Origin: an uncultured Acidimicrobiales bacterium
GTDB taxonomy: Bacteria > Actinomycetota > Acidimicrobiia > Acidimicrobiales > CATQHL01
Direction of reading: 5' to 3'
Length of the DNA stretch: 64,000 bases
Assembly: GCA_958295925.1 (NCBI GenBank)
Contig: CATQHL010000001.1
Coordinates: forward strand, 1,561,753 to 1,625,752
In this document: piece by piece, positions 53,229 to 63,525 of the stretch
How positions within the stretch are numbered: the stretch's first letter is position 1
Layout: each line of letters opens with the position of its first letter
Notes under the pieces: model-generated
Seen by the model: only the letters and a program-made list of their open reading frames with translations
What the model was told of the DNA's origin: nothing
The model's database searches: none
Position numbers and translations under genes: made by a program

Positions 53229-55891
53229 GGGAAGCGGACCTCCACGACGGGCCGGTCCTCGGCGCCGCCCGCCAGCAGCCGCAGCTCACCCACGCAGCCC
53301 GCCGCGCAGAGGTCGTCTCTTGTCGCCGACAGGCGCTCCAGGTAGGAGTCGGCGCCCCTCACCTCCACCACTTCGACGGGCGCTCGCAGGCGCAGGCGGG
53401 CCTCGCTCTTGGCCTTGCGCAGGCTGCTCAGCACCTCGGTGGCAGCCTCAAGCACCCCGTCGTCGGCTTCCGCCCCCAGCCCCTCCAGCTCTTCCGGCTC
53501 CGGCCACCTCTCGCTGTGAACCGATCCCTCGTGCCACCAGCTCCACGTCTCCTCGCAGACAAACGGCAGGTGCGGGGCGAAGAGCCTCAGCAGAATCCCG
53601 AGCGCCTCCCGCAGGGTGGTGCGGGCCGCCTGCGAGCCGTCCCCCCCGTAGGCACGGTTCTTCACCAACTCCAGGTAGTTGTCGGTGAAGTCCCAGAAGA
53701 ACCTTTCCGTGCGCTCCAGCGCCCTGGCGTAGTCGAAGGCCTCGAAGTCGGCGGTGGCTTCGACGATCAGACGCCGCAGCCTCACCCGAAGCGCAACATC
53801 CAAGGGTTCCCGAGGCGCCGCGCCGCCGCCGTCTGTGTGCGCCGTCCCCTCCCCTCCGCCGCCGATTGGCGCCCCGGTTCCGTCTGTGTGCGCCGCCCCT
53901 CCGCCGTGCTCCGCCGCCCCTCCGCCACCATCCTCGCCGTCCTCGGTGTCCACCAGCCCCAGCACGAACCTGCTGGCGTTGAGCAGCTTCACCGCCAGCC
54001 GCCGTCCCACCTTGAGTTGTCCCTCGTCGAAGGCCGTGTCGGTGCCCGGGCGCGCCCGCGCCGCCCAGTAGCGCACGGCGTCCGCGCCGTAGCGTTCCAG
54101 CAGGCCCACCGGCGTCACCACGTTCCCTTTCGACTTAGACATCTTCTTTCGGTCGGGATCCAGCACCCAGCCGGAGATGGCGGCCCTGCGCCACGGCAGG
54201 CAGTCGTGTTCAAGGTGGCTGCGCACCGTGGTTGAGAACAGCCAGGTGCGGATGATCTCGTGCGCCTGAGGACGCATGTCCATCGGGAACGTGCGCCCGA
54301 ACAGGTCGTCGTCGGTCTCCCACCCGCAGGCGATCTGGGGCGACAGCGAAGAGGTCGCCCAGGTGTCCATCACGTCGGCGTCCCCCGCAAACCCGCCGGG
54401 CTGCCCCCGCTGGGCTTCGTCGTAGCCCGTCGGCGCCTCGCCGGCCGGATCTACCGGCAGGTCGCCCTCGGAGGGCAGCAGCATCCGGTCGTGGCGCACC
54501 TGCCCGTCGGCGTCCACCTCGTACCACACCGGTATCGGCACGCCGAAGAAGCGCTGCCTGCTTATCAGCCAGTCGCCGTTCAGCCCTCCCACCCAGTTGG
54601 CGTAGCGCACCGCCATGTGCTCAGGCACCCAGCTCAGCTCCTCGCCCCTCTCCAGCAGATCGCCTCGCAGCTGCATGTCGCGCCCCCCGTTGGTGAGGTA
54701 CCACTGCCGCGTCGTGACGATCTCAAGGGGGCTGTCGCCCTTCTCGAAGAACTTCACGGCGTGTGTAATCGGCCGGGGCTCGCCCAGCAGATCACCCCGC
54801 TCGGCCAGCATCTCTGCGATTCGCCGCCTTGCCCCGCCCACCCGCCGCCCGGCCAACTCGGCGTATGCGGCAAGGCCCTCGGGCGAGCTCAGACCCGGCG
54901 GCGCCTCAGGCAGGATCCGCCCGTCCGTCCCCATCACAGGGCGCACGGGAAGGTCGAGCTCCCGCCACCAGACGATGTCGGCGGTGTCTCCGAACGTGCA
55001 CACCATTGCCGCTCCCGTGCCTTTTGACGGGTCGGCCAGCGGGTGCGCCAGCACCGGAACATCCACCCCGAACAGGGGCGTCCGCACTGTCGAGCCGATC
55101 AGCCCGGCGTAGCGTTCGTCGTCGGGGTGCGCCACGACCGCCACGCAGGCGGCCAGCAGTTCAGGTCGAGTGGTGGCGATGGGAATGTGGCCGTCCCGCA
55201 GGTGGAACGCCAGGGTGTGGTAGGCGCCCGGACGCTCCCGCTCCTCCAGCTCGGCCTGCGCCACGGCGGTGCGGAAGGTCACGTCCCACAGGCACGGCGC
55301 CTCGGCTGTGTAGGCCTGTCCCCGCCGCAGGTTGCGCAGAAAGGCGCGCTGGGAGACTCGACGGGAGTGCTCGCTGATCGTGGTGTAGCCAAAAGTCCAG
55401 TCCACCGACAGCCCCAGCCGCCGGAAGAGGTCTTCGAACGCCTGCTCGTCCAATGCGGTGAGTTTCAGGCAGAGCTCTATGAAGTTGCCGCGAGACACCG
55501 ACAGGGGTTCGTCGGGCGCCTCGGCGGGCGGGGAGAACCCAGGGTCGTACGGCAGGGCGGGGTCGCAGCGCACGCCGTAGTAGTTCTGCACGCGCCTCTC
55601 CGTGGGCAGCCCGTTGTCGTCCCAGCCCATGGGGTAGAAGACGGCCTTGCCGCGCATCCGCTGGTAGCGGGCGATGAGATCAGTGTGGGTGTAGCTGAAG
55701 ACGTGACCCACGTGCAGCGAGCCGCTCACCGTGGGGGGAGGGGTGTCGATGGAGAAGACCTCGGAGCGCCCGCGGCTGCGATCGAAGCGGTAGGTGCCCT
55801 GAGCCTGCCATCGGGCGTCCCATCGCTGCTCCAGTCCCTCAAGGCTTGGACGCTCAGGCACCCTCCCAGGCGAACGGGCGACGTCGTTCAC
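53225..55891 (-). CDS. valS: Valyl-tRNA synthetase
   Basis: This 888-residue class I synthetase has the HIGH motif as HVGH (about 60-63), WDDNGLPTERRVQ, an editing domain with TTRPELLAACVAVVAHPDD, GLNGDWLISRQRFFGVPIPVW, and KMSKSKGN (about 583). The anticodon-binding domain follows, and no long C-terminal coiled coil is present. About residues 647-692 is a Gly/Ala/Glu/His insert (repeated AHTDG and GGGA) at the junction before the anticodon domain. It charges tRNA-Val with valine. rlmB lies 12 bp upstream on the same strand. Start chosen at MNDVARSPG. Confidence 0.94.
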   Translation of the reverse strand: MNDVARSPGRVPERPSLEGLEQRWDARWQAQGTYRFDRSRGRSEVFSIDTPPPTVSGSLHVGHVFSYTHTDLIARYQRMRGKAVFYPMGWDDNGLPTERRVQNYYGVRCDPALPYDPGFSPPAEAPDEPLSVSRGNFIELCLKLTALDEQAFEDLFRRLGLSVDWTFGYTTISEHSRRVSQRAFLRNLRRGQAYTAEAPCLWDVTFRTAVAQAELEERERPGAYHTLAFHLRDGHIPIATTRPELLAACVAVVAHPDDERYAGLIGSTVRTPLFGVDVPVLAHPLADPSKGTGAAMVCTFGDTADIVWWRELDLPVRPVMGTDGRILPEAPPGLSSPEGLAAYAELAGRRVGGARRRIAEMLAERGDLLGEPRPITHAVKFFEKGDSPLEIVTTRQWYLTNGGRDMQLRGDLLERGEELSWVPEHMAVRYANWVGGLNGDWLISRQRFFGVPIPVWYEVDADGQVRHDRMLLPSEGDLPVDPAGEAPTGYDEAQRGQPGGFAGDADVMDTWATSSLSPQIACGWETDDDLFGRTFPMDMRPQAHEIIRTWLFSTTVRSHLEHDCLPWRRAAISGWVLDPDRKKMSKSKGNVVTPVGLLERYGADAVRYWAARARPGTDTAFDEGQLKVGRRLAVKLLNASRFVLGLVDTEDGEDGGGGAAEHGGGAAHTDGTGAPIGGGGEGTAHTDGGGAAPREPLDVALRVRLRRLIVEATADFEAFDYARALERTERFFWDFTDNYLELVKNRAYGGDGSQAARTTLREALGILLRLFAPHLPFVCEETWSWWHEGSVHSERWPEPEELEGLGAEADDGVLEAATEVLSSLRKAKSEARLRLRAPVEVVEVRGADSYLERLSATRDDLCAAGCVGELRLLAGGAEDRPVVEVRFP

Positions 55892-55903
55892 AACGCAGCC
55901 ACG

Positions 55904-57802
55904 CTACAGGGCCTCCCGGCGGCGGGCGAACTCGAACAGCGCAACCGCACCGGCTGATGCCACGTTCAGCACGCCCAGGCTTCCCCAGGTCGGGATGCGC
56001 ACCACCAGGTCGCAGCGCTGCCGGGTGAGGTGTGAGAGGCCTCGATCCTCGGCGCCCAGCACCAGCGCCACCTGATCGCCCGTCAGGTCGAAATCCCAGA
56101 TGGTCTTCTCCGCGGCGACGTCCAGGCCTATCGTCCACACCCCCAGCCCCGCCAACTCCGACAGCGCCGACGGAGTGCCGCCCGTGGTCACGAAGTGCAG
56201 GTGCTCAACGGCGCCGGCCGCCCGCTTGGCCACGACCGGGGAGATGCGGGCCGCCCGATGGCGGTTCAGCACCACAACCTTGACGCCTGAGCACTCTGCG
56301 GTGCGCAGCAGGGCTCCCAGGTTGCCAGGGTCGCCGACGCTGTCCAGGACGAGCACGGGGGGCCTGTCTGCGGCGGGCCTGTCTGTCGCCGAGGTGGTGG
56401 GTTCTTCAGCGTTCGACAGTGAGAGGGCCGGGGGTGGCAGACCTGGCAGGGATTCTGTCGCTGAGGCGGCGGGTTCTTCAGCGTTCGACAGTGAGAGGGC
56501 CTCGCTAAGAGTGTGTGTGGGCAGCGGGGCGGCCAAGGCCAGAACTCCCTGGTGCGAGCCTGTCTCGGCCAGGGCCTCTATTTTCCAGCGGGGGGCTTCC
56601 CTGATGGCCACGCCGGCCTCGTCGGCGAGGTCGATTATGTCGTTGAGTATGGGAGTGGGCTCCAGTTCGGAGGAAAGCAGCACCTCCCTCACCGACCGCC
56701 GTCCGGCCAGCAGCAACTCCTTCGTCGCCTGGCGCCCCACCACCTTCTCGCCCCCCAGCCCTTTCGGTCGTCGGTCGTCGCCCGGGCGCCTGCCCGTCTT
56801 CCCCGCCGCCTGCCCGCCCCTTACAGGGGTGCTGCCCCGCATCGTCCCGGCCTGCCCTCGCCCGCCGCCGGCTCGATCTCTTTGCGGGCGCCCTCCGCTC
56901 CCGCCGCCGCGTGCGGGGCCGCGGCCCCCGCCTCGGTTGCGGTCTCCGGGTCCGCGGCCCCCGCCGGGTCCGCGGTTGCGATCCCCTGCGTCTCGGTTCC
57001 AGTCCCCGGGGCCGCGGTTCCGGTCTCCGGGTCCGCGGCGTTGTTCCTGCCCTGATCGTCGATCTCCGCTGGGTCCGCGGCTGCGATCGCCTGCGTCTCG
57101 GTTCCAGTCCCCGGGGCCGCGGTTCCGGTCTCCGGGTCCGCGGCGTTGATCGTGTCCTGATCGTCGATCTCCGCTGGGTCCGCGGCTGCGATCGCCTGCG
57201 TCTCGGTTCCAGTCCCCGGGTCCTCGGTCGCGGTCTCCTCTTGGGCCGCGGCTGCCCCCGCCGGGTCCGCGGTTCCGGTCTCCGGGTCCGCGGCGTTGAT
57301 CGTGTCCTGATCGTCGATCTCCGCTGGGTCCGCGGTTGCGATCGCCTGCGTCTCGGTTCCAGTCTCCGGGTCCGCGGTCGCGGTCTCCTCTTGGGCCGCG
57401 GCTGCCCCCGCCGGGTCCGCGGTTCCGGTCTCCGGGTCCGCGGCGTTGGTCGTGTCCTGATCGTCGATCTCCGCTGGGTCCGCGGTTGCGATCGCCTGCG
57501 TCTCGGTTCCAGTCTCCGGGTCCTCGGTCGCGGTCTCCTCTTGGGCCGCGGCTGCCGCCGCTCCCTCGCCCGTCGCCTGGCCGTCCGCCTCCCGGTCGCC
57601 CGTCGCCTGGCCGTCCGCCTCCCGGTCGCCCGCCGCCTGGCCGTCCGCCTCCCGGTCGTCCCCCGCCTGGCCGCCCGCCGCCCGGTCGCCCTGCGCCTGG
57701 CCGTCCGCCGCCTGGCCGCCCGTCGCCTGGCTGTCCGCCGCTCCCTCGTCCGTCGCCCGGTCGCCCGTCGCTCCGCCCCGCCCCGTCGGGCTCGCCGCTC
57801 AC
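55904..57802 (-). CDS. rlmB: SpoU-family rRNA 2'-O-methyltransferase with giant disordered tail
   Basis: The C-terminal about 285 residues are a complete RlmB-type enzyme. The substrate-binding domain begins GEKVVGRQATKELL (about 350), and the SPOUT knot shows NLGALLRTA, LVLGAEDRGLSH and LGVLNVASAGAVALFE. This type methylates the 2'-O of a guanosine in 23S rRNA. A duplicated LSLSNAEEP insert (72-bp offset) sits between the two domains. In front of the enzyme are about 340 residues of Gly/Arg/Asp/Pro/Asn repeats (GGGRPGGGRPG, then GPGDRNRGPGDWNRDAGDR), reminiscent of RGG-rich RNA-binding disordered tails. GTG start overlaps the ispF stop. Confidence 0.9.
   Translation of the reverse strand: MSGEPDGAGRSDGRPGDGRGSGGQPGDGRPGGGRPGAGRPGGGRPGGGRPGGGRPGGGRPGGGRPGDGRPGGGRPGDGRGSGGSRGPRGDRDRGPGDWNRDAGDRNRGPSGDRRSGHDQRRGPGDRNRGPGGGSRGPRGDRDRGPGDWNRDAGDRNRGPSGDRRSGHDQRRGPGDRNRGPGGGSRGPRGDRDRGPGDWNRDAGDRSRGPSGDRRSGHDQRRGPGDRNRGPGDWNRDAGDRSRGPSGDRRSGQEQRRGPGDRNRGPGDWNRDAGDRNRGPGGGRGPGDRNRGGGRGPARGGGSGGRPQRDRAGGGRGQAGTMRGSTPVRGGQAAGKTGRRPGDDRRPKGLGGEKVVGRQATKELLLAGRRSVREVLLSSELEPTPILNDIIDLADEAGVAIREAPRWKIEALAETGSHQGVLALAAPLPTHTLSEALSLSNAEEPAASATESLPGLPPPALSLSNAEEPTTSATDRPAADRPPVLVLDSVGDPGNLGALLRTAECSGVKVVVLNRHRAARISPVVAKRAAGAVEHLHFVTTGGTPSALSELAGLGVWTIGLDVAAEKTIWDFDLTGDQVALVLGAEDRGLSHLTRQRCDLVVRIPTWGSLGVLNVASAGAVALFEFARRREAL
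56382..56501 (-). repeat. 48-bp direct repeat, 72-bp offset, in rlmB
   Basis: 56382-56429 and 56454-56501 match with three mismatches; 31 bases (GGGTTCTTCAGCG onward) are identical. They encode LSLSNAEEP in duplicate, between the two enzyme domains. Confidence 0.9.
56930..57780 (-). repeat. Nested in-frame minisatellites in rlmB
   Basis: About 57560-57740 consists of 15-bp-based units coding GGGRP. About 56930-57545 consists of larger units starting near GATCTCCGCTGGGTC at 57061, 57166, 57316 and 57466 (105- and 150-bp offsets), coding GDRRSGHDQRRGPGDRNR-type blocks. The frame is kept throughout. Confidence 0.88.
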
Positions 57803-58263
57803 GTAAGCAGGGCCACTGCCCAGCAGGCGATGCCCTCCCCTCGGCCCAGCGACCCCAGGCCCTCGGATGTCTTGCCCTTCACCGACACAGGCGCCCCCAC
57901 GGTTTCAGAGAGCCGAGCCTGCATCTCAACGCGGCGTGGGGCGATCTTCGGATGATCGGCCACAAGCGTGCAATCAAGGTTCTGAACGCTCCAGCCCGCC
58001 GCGGCGACCCTCCTCACCACCGCCGCCAGCATCCCCAGGCTGTCGGCGCCGCGCCAGGCGTCGTCACTGTCCGGGAACAGTGAGCCCAAGTCCCCCAGCC
58101 CGGCGGCCCCCAGCATTGCGTCGCAGCACGCATGGGCCACCACGTCGGCGTCGCTGTGCCCTTCAAGCCCCCTGTGCCCGGGGAAGGGCACGCCACCTAG
58201 CAGGAGCGGACGCTCAGGGTCGTCGCTGAAGGGGTGAATGTCAAAGCCGAAGCCGATGCGCAC
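57799..58263 (-). CDS. ispF: 2-C-methyl-D-erythritol 2,4-cyclodiphosphate synthase
   Basis: This 154-residue trimeric zinc enzyme of the MEP isoprenoid pathway shows the metal-binding DIHPF (Asp and His, residues 8-10), LLLGGV, the GHSDADVVAHA block, GDLGSLFPDSD and ADHPKI, with KTSEGLGSLGRGEGIAC at the end. Length is normal and there is no insert. Its stop overlaps rlmB by 4 bases and it begins 4 bases after the LytR_C gene, so the four genes from 58873 down to 53225 form one operon. Confidence 0.95.
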   Translation of the reverse strand: MRIGFGFDIHPFSDDPERPLLLGGVPFPGHRGLEGHSDADVVAHACCDAMLGAAGLGDLGSLFPDSDDAWRGADSLGMLAAVVRRVAAAGWSVQNLDCTLVADHPKIAPRRVEMQARLSETVGAPVSVKGKTSEGLGSLGRGEGIACWAVALLT

Positions 58264-58267
58264 CGGC

Positions 58268-58873
58268 TCAACAGTTGTCCTGGGCTAGGTCGTCGGCTCC
58301 GATCAAGACCAGGACATGGGAGTCATCTGCCTGAGGCACTGGAGGCGGTGTGGGCATCGGGAGGAGATTTTGCAGGCTCGCCCCAATCTTGGTCGCAATC
58401 GTTTGGGCGTCCAGTTCGTAGTCCCTCATGTAATACATGTTGGAGATGTCAGGCCGCGTGCCATCCGGGGCGTTTACCGGGTCGAGAGTGAGGAACCCTT
58501 CTGCGCTGAGGATGGTGGTGAGCCTCCCGGCGGCTCCGCAGACGTCCGTCCCATTCGCAATCAACACCTTGACCTCGTTGTACGGGTGGTTTACAAGCAG
58601 CTCGGTGGTGGAGGTGGTTGTCGCCGGCAGCTGCTCGGTGCTTGACTCCGCAGGCGTGGAGCTTGTCGTGGTGTTCCCCGAGGGGGCTGGTTCCGCTGTC
58701 TGATCAGATGCTGGGGCAGGCGGCGGCGCAGGCGAGGCGTCGGGAGCAGGGGGCGGGTCGGTGCTCGTCACGGTTGCAGTGTCCGGGGCGTTCAGCCCCC
58801 GCGCAAGCACGACGACTCCAATCAGGATGGCGAACAGCACTAGGAGTGCGCCCTTTACGGCGTTTAGATTCAC
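58268..58873 (-). CDS. LytR_C-domain membrane-anchored protein
   Basis: This 201-residue protein has an N-terminal membrane helix (about 8-24, ALLVLFAILIGVVVLA), a Pro/Ala/Ser/Thr linker (about 35-90) and a C-terminal LytR_C domain. The domain shows EVKVLIANGTDVCGAAGRLTTIL, a YYMRDYELDA stretch and HVLVLIGADD. Such domains occur in actinobacterial cell-envelope proteins near LytR-CpsA-Psr enzymes. There is no catalytic LCP domain here. First gene of the ispF-rlmB-valS operon. Confidence 0.82.
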   Translation of the reverse strand: MNLNAVKGALLVLFAILIGVVVLARGLNAPDTATVTSTDPPPAPDASPAPPPAPASDQTAEPAPSGNTTTSSTPAESSTEQLPATTTSTTELLVNHPYNEVKVLIANGTDVCGAAGRLTTILSAEGFLTLDPVNAPDGTRPDISNMYYMRDYELDAQTIATKIGASLQNLLPMPTPPPVPQADDSHVLVLIGADDLAQDNC

Positions 58874-59163
58874 AGGCTTTCCTTCAAAGGTGTTTCGCGG
58901 ATGCTTTCCTCTTCTGGATCACTCTTCCGGTGTATTGGTTGGATTCCTTGTCTGGTGTTCTCGGACAGCTTCTTATCGGCCAACCCAAGGTGATAAGAGA
59001 TTAGACCAGACGCATTGTGCATAGGCGCATTGTGCAAAACGCCGACGATTCGCTGGGCTTTCGCCTTTGCACATTCTCCTAAAGACCGAACGGCGTCTGG
59101 GGGCGTCTACCACGACGCGCCGATGCGACGAGCCCGCACGGTCCTTGGGCGGAAGGGGCGTTT
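58874..59163 (-). other. Upstream region of the LytR_C operon
   Basis: About 290 bp without a gene that I can support. It should carry the operon promoter (minus strand). Confidence 0.45.
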
Positions 59164-59442
59164 CTAGTTGCCTCCGGCCACCGCCGGGACGATCGCAATC
59201 GTGCTCCCGTCCGGCACGGGGGTTTGCAGGCCGTCCATGAAGCGCACGTCCTCGTCGGACAGAAAGACGTTCACGAAACGACGCAGGCTTCCGTCGGAGT
59301 CCAGAAGTTGTGCAGCCATCCCCGGAAACGACGCATCGAGCCGCTCGATCACCTCTTTCACCGTGGAGCCGTCGGCGCTAACCGTCGACTCGCCAGAGGT
59401 GAGGGGGCGCAGCGTGGTCGGGATTCTTACTTTTGTTGCCAC
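59164..59442 (-). CDS. MoaD/ThiS-like sulfur-carrier protein ending in GGN
   Basis: This 92-residue ubiquitin-like protein has KVRIPTTLRPLTSG as its first strand, VKEVIERLDASFPGM as helix, FVNVFLSDEDVRF, and a final STIAIVPAVAGGN. Carriers of this group are activated at a C-terminal GG and hold sulfide as a thiocarboxylate, for cysteine, methionine or cofactor synthesis. Here an extra Asn follows GG, so a peptidase must trim it first, as known for CysO- and HcyS-type carriers. metY lies 2.8 kb away; no activating enzyme is in the window. Family firm, pathway inferred. Confidence 0.82.
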   Translation of the reverse strand: MATKVRIPTTLRPLTSGESTVSADGSTVKEVIERLDASFPGMAAQLLDSDGSLRRFVNVFLSDEDVRFMDGLQTPVPDGSTIAIVPAVAGGN

Positions 59443-59493
59443 GCCAAGAGGCTACAGCAGGGCGTCGAAAAGCGGCGTCGGCACCCGGAGAAG

Positions 59494-59567
59494 AGCCCGA
59501 GGTGGGAATCGAACCCACTGCCTCCGGTTTACAAGACCGGCGCTCGTGCCTGATGAGCTTCTCGGGC
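59494..59567 (-). tRNA. tRNA-Thr (anticodon TGT)
   Basis: A full cloverleaf can be drawn: acceptor GCCCGAG/CTCGGGC, D stem GCTC/GAGC, anticodon stem CCGGT/ACCGG with loop CTTGTAA, variable AGGCA, and T stem GTGGG/CCCAC with loop TTCGATT. CCA is not encoded. It lies between the sulfur-carrier gene and groEL. Confidence 0.95.
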
Positions 59568-59611
59568 CACTCTGCAATTCTGCCCCGCAATTCTATGGCG
59601 ACGCAGTCGGC

Positions 59612-59662
59612 GCTCTGCCTCGACCAACGCTCTGCCTCGACCAACGCTCTGCCTCGACCAAC
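59612..59662 (+). repeat. 17-bp tandem repeat, three copies
   Basis: GCTCTGCCTCGACCAAC stands three times in a row from 59612, between the tRNA and groEL. The sequence is non-coding. Confidence 0.92.
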
Positions 59663-59766
59663 GCTGGCGCCTCAACCCACCCCCCCGCAGTTCCGCCTCA
59701 ACCCGCCGCAGTTCCGCGCAACAGCGCGCAACAGGTTGGCGCGCCCCGATTATCTCCGTAGGCTTG

Positions 59767-59793
59767 CTAGCAGTCTCAGTAAGAGAGTGCTAG
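59767..59793 (+). promoter_or_regulatory. CIRCE-like HrcA operator
   Basis: CTAGCAGTC, nine bases, GAGTGCTAG. This is the CIRCE layout (9-9-9) with one mismatch between the arms, 31 bases before the groEL ATG. HrcA should repress groEL here and release it on heat shock. Confidence 0.8.
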
Positions 59794-61449
<1,656 letters not shown>

Positions 61450-61640
61450 GCGGACGGCCGTCAAGCAAGGCCACCAGGCCTGCTCGACGTTCAGAACGTC
61501 TGGGCTTCCCGCCGCATCGCCGTCCTTCCTAGGCACGGCGATCGGCGGGGAGGCCTCGCTGGGGCGATGTTAGGCACGTCGTCGTCCCTCTTGCCGTCGT
61601 CCCTCTTGCCGTCGGCCCTTTTTCTGCCGTCGGCCCTGGC

Positions 61641-62132
61641 GTGAAGCTTCATCCTGCTTGCGCCCATCTCCAGCCCCTGCTTGGAAAGTGGCGGGGTGAG
61701 GGCAGTGGCGACTACCCGGGAATCGAACCGTTCACCTACTCCGAAGAGGTCACCTTCGGGCACGTTGGCAAGCCGTTCCTTTCCTACTCCCAGCGCACCA
61801 GGGGCGCCGACGGCCTGCCCCTCCACGCGGAGTGCGGCTACTGGCGCCCCGTTCCGGGAGTTTCAGAGGTCGAGAGGGGCGTCGAGGTGCTGATCATCCA
61901 GCCCAGCGGCATCTTCGAACTGCTCACCGGCGCGCTCACCCTCACCCACTTCGGCTTCGTGTCAACGCTCTCGGCCCTCAAGGTGATCGGAGCGCCCACG
62001 GCCAGGCGGGTGGACGCCACCGAACGCCGAGTCTCCGTAGACGGCGACGTGCTCCGCTGCGAAGTCTCGATGGCGGCGACAGGCCACCCCATGTCGGCCC
62101 ACGTAGAGGCCACCCTGCTTAGATTCGCCTGA
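61641..62132 (+). CDS. Nitrobindin-like haem-binding beta-barrel protein
   Basis: This 163-residue protein of the THAP4/nitrobindin family has the signature GKWRGEGSGDYPGIEPFTYSE near the start, GKPFLSYSQRT, and a late His in SAHVEATLLRF that corresponds to the axial haem ligand. Such barrels bind ferric haem and act on nitric oxide or peroxynitrite. GTG start; the 190 bp before it hold a GACGTT-CAG-AACGTC inverted pair and 15-bp repeats (CGTCGTCCCTCTTGC). It converges on metY, with a strong hairpin between. Confidence 0.85.
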   Translation: MKLHPACAHLQPLLGKWRGEGSGDYPGIEPFTYSEEVTFGHVGKPFLSYSQRTRGADGLPLHAECGYWRPVPGVSEVERGVEVLIIQPSGIFELLTGALTLTHFGFVSTLSALKVIGAPTARRVDATERRVSVDGDVLRCEVSMAATGHPMSAHVEATLLRFA

Positions 62133-62136
62133 AAGC

Positions 62137-62158
62137 GCAGCCCCCGGGCGGGGGCTGC
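62137..62158. terminator. GC-rich terminator hairpin between convergent genes
   Basis: GCAGCCCCC and GGGGGCTGC form a perfect 9-bp stem with a 4-base loop, 4 bases after the nitrobindin stop and facing the metY end. It has no T-run, as usual in high-GC actinobacteria. Confidence 0.65.
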
Positions 62159-62214
62159 CGGCAGCCCTAGCCCAGTTCTTCCTGCAGCGCTCTCCTAGAG
62201 CGCCGCGAAGCCCT

Positions 62215-63525
62215 TTAGAGCGCCGCGAAGCCCCTCTCGAGATCGCCGATGATGTCGTCGAGCGACTCCAGCCCCACCGAGAGGCGCACCAGACCAGGGT
62301 GAACGCCTGCGAACAGCTGCTCTTCCTCGGTGAGCTGCGAGTGGGTGGTGGACGCCGGATGGATGACCAGGCTGCGCACGTCGCCGATGTTGGCCACGTG
62401 GCTGTGCAGCTCCAGGGACTCCACGAAGCGCTGCCCGGCCTCACGCCCGCCCGAGACGATGAAGGCCGGAATCGACCCGTAGCCCCGACCGCCGGTAAGC
62501 CTTGTGGCCCGCTCGTGCCAGGGCGACGACGGCAAACCTGCGTAGAACACCTGTTCGACCTCCGAGCGCCCTTCAAGGTACTCCGCTACCGCTTGCGCGT
62601 TGGCGCAGTGCCGCTCCATCCTCAGGCTCAGCGTCTCCAGCCCCTGCAGGAACAGGAAGGAGTTGAACGGCGAGATGGCCGGGCCTATGTCGCGCAGCAG
62701 CTGCACCCGCGCCTTGATTATGTAGGAGCCCGCTCCGAGCATCGGCCAGTAGGCCAGCCCGTGGTAGCTGGGGTCGGGTTCGGTGAAGTTGGGGAACTTG
62801 TCGCCCGCTCCGAAGTCGAAGCTCCCGCCGTCCACTATCACCCCCCCGATGGAGTTGCCGTGTCCGCCGATGAACTTCGTGGCCGAATGCACCACGATGT
62901 CGGCGCCCCACTCGAAGGGACGCACCAAGTAAGGCGACGCCGCCGTGTTGTCGACCATCAGGGGGACGCCGTGCTCGTGCGCCAGCGCCGAGACACCCTC
63001 CAAGTCGAGGAAGTCGTTCTTGGGGTTGCCGAACGTCTCCCCGTAGAAGCACTTGGTGTTCGGGCGCACTGCGCCGCCCCATTCGTCGAGGTCGTCGGGA
63101 TCGTTCACGAAAGAGACTTCGATGCCCATCTTCGGCAGCGTGTAGTGGAGGAGGTTGTAGGTGCCGCCGTACAGCGACGCCGAGGAGACGATGTGATCGC
63201 CCGATTCGGCGAGGTTCAAGATGGCCATCGCCTCGGCTGCCTGGCCGCTGCTCATCGCCAGGGCGCCCGGTATGCCCACTGCGGTGGAGGTTGCGCCCTC
63301 CAGGCTGGCGATCCGAGCTTCGAACACCGCCTGAGTGGGGTTCATGATGCGCGTGTAGATGTTGCCGATCTCAGCGAGCGCAAACAGGTTAGCGGCGTGC
63401 TCGCTGCTGTTGAAGGTGTAGGAGGTCGTCTGGTAGATGGGAACGGCGCGGCTGTTGGTGGCTGCGTCCGGCTCCTGACCCGCGTGAATTTGTCGGGTCT
63501 CAAAGCCCAGGCCGTTGTCTGACAT
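62215..63525 (-). CDS. metY: O-acetylhomoserine sulfhydrylase (PLP enzyme)
   Basis: This 436-residue Cys/Met-metabolism PLP enzyme shows ETRQIHAGQEPD, YTRIMNPTQ, ASSLYGGTYNLL (as SASLYGGTYNLL), DNTAASPYLVRP, and the PLP lysine in SATKFIGGHG. GLETLSLRMERHC and the C-terminal VRLSVGLESLDDI follow. It makes homocysteine from O-acetylhomoserine and sulfide. ATG 63525 is chosen, with AGGAAA before it; the frame runs open to 63594 without homology. The last six codons including the stop are duplicated after the gene (62195-62213), a further local tandem repeat. Confidence 0.93.
   Translation of the reverse strand: MSDNGLGFETRQIHAGQEPDAATNSRAVPIYQTTSYTFNSSEHAANLFALAEIGNIYTRIMNPTQAVFEARIASLEGATSTAVGIPGALAMSSGQAAEAMAILNLAESGDHIVSSASLYGGTYNLLHYTLPKMGIEVSFVNDPDDLDEWGGAVRPNTKCFYGETFGNPKNDFLDLEGVSALAHEHGVPLMVDNTAASPYLVRPFEWGADIVVHSATKFIGGHGNSIGGVIVDGGSFDFGAGDKFPNFTEPDPSYHGLAYWPMLGAGSYIIKARVQLLRDIGPAISPFNSFLFLQGLETLSLRMERHCANAQAVAEYLEGRSEVEQVFYAGLPSSPWHERATRLTGGRGYGSIPAFIVSGGREAGQRFVESLELHSHVANIGDVRSLVIHPASTTHSQLTEEEQLFAGVHPGLVRLSVGLESLDDIIGDLERGFAAL

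Noticed and set aside
56911..58083. Long frame on the plus strand opposite rlmB and ispF, Arg/Gly/Leu-rich
   Set aside because: It is an antisense shadow of the GC-rich repeats in rlmB; ispF and rlmB on the minus strand carry conserved motifs, the shadow has none.
61718..61729. GGGAATCGAACC, resembling the T-arm of a minus-strand tRNA
   Set aside because: It codes the nitrobindin YPGIEPF region; no acceptor, D or anticodon stems fit around it.
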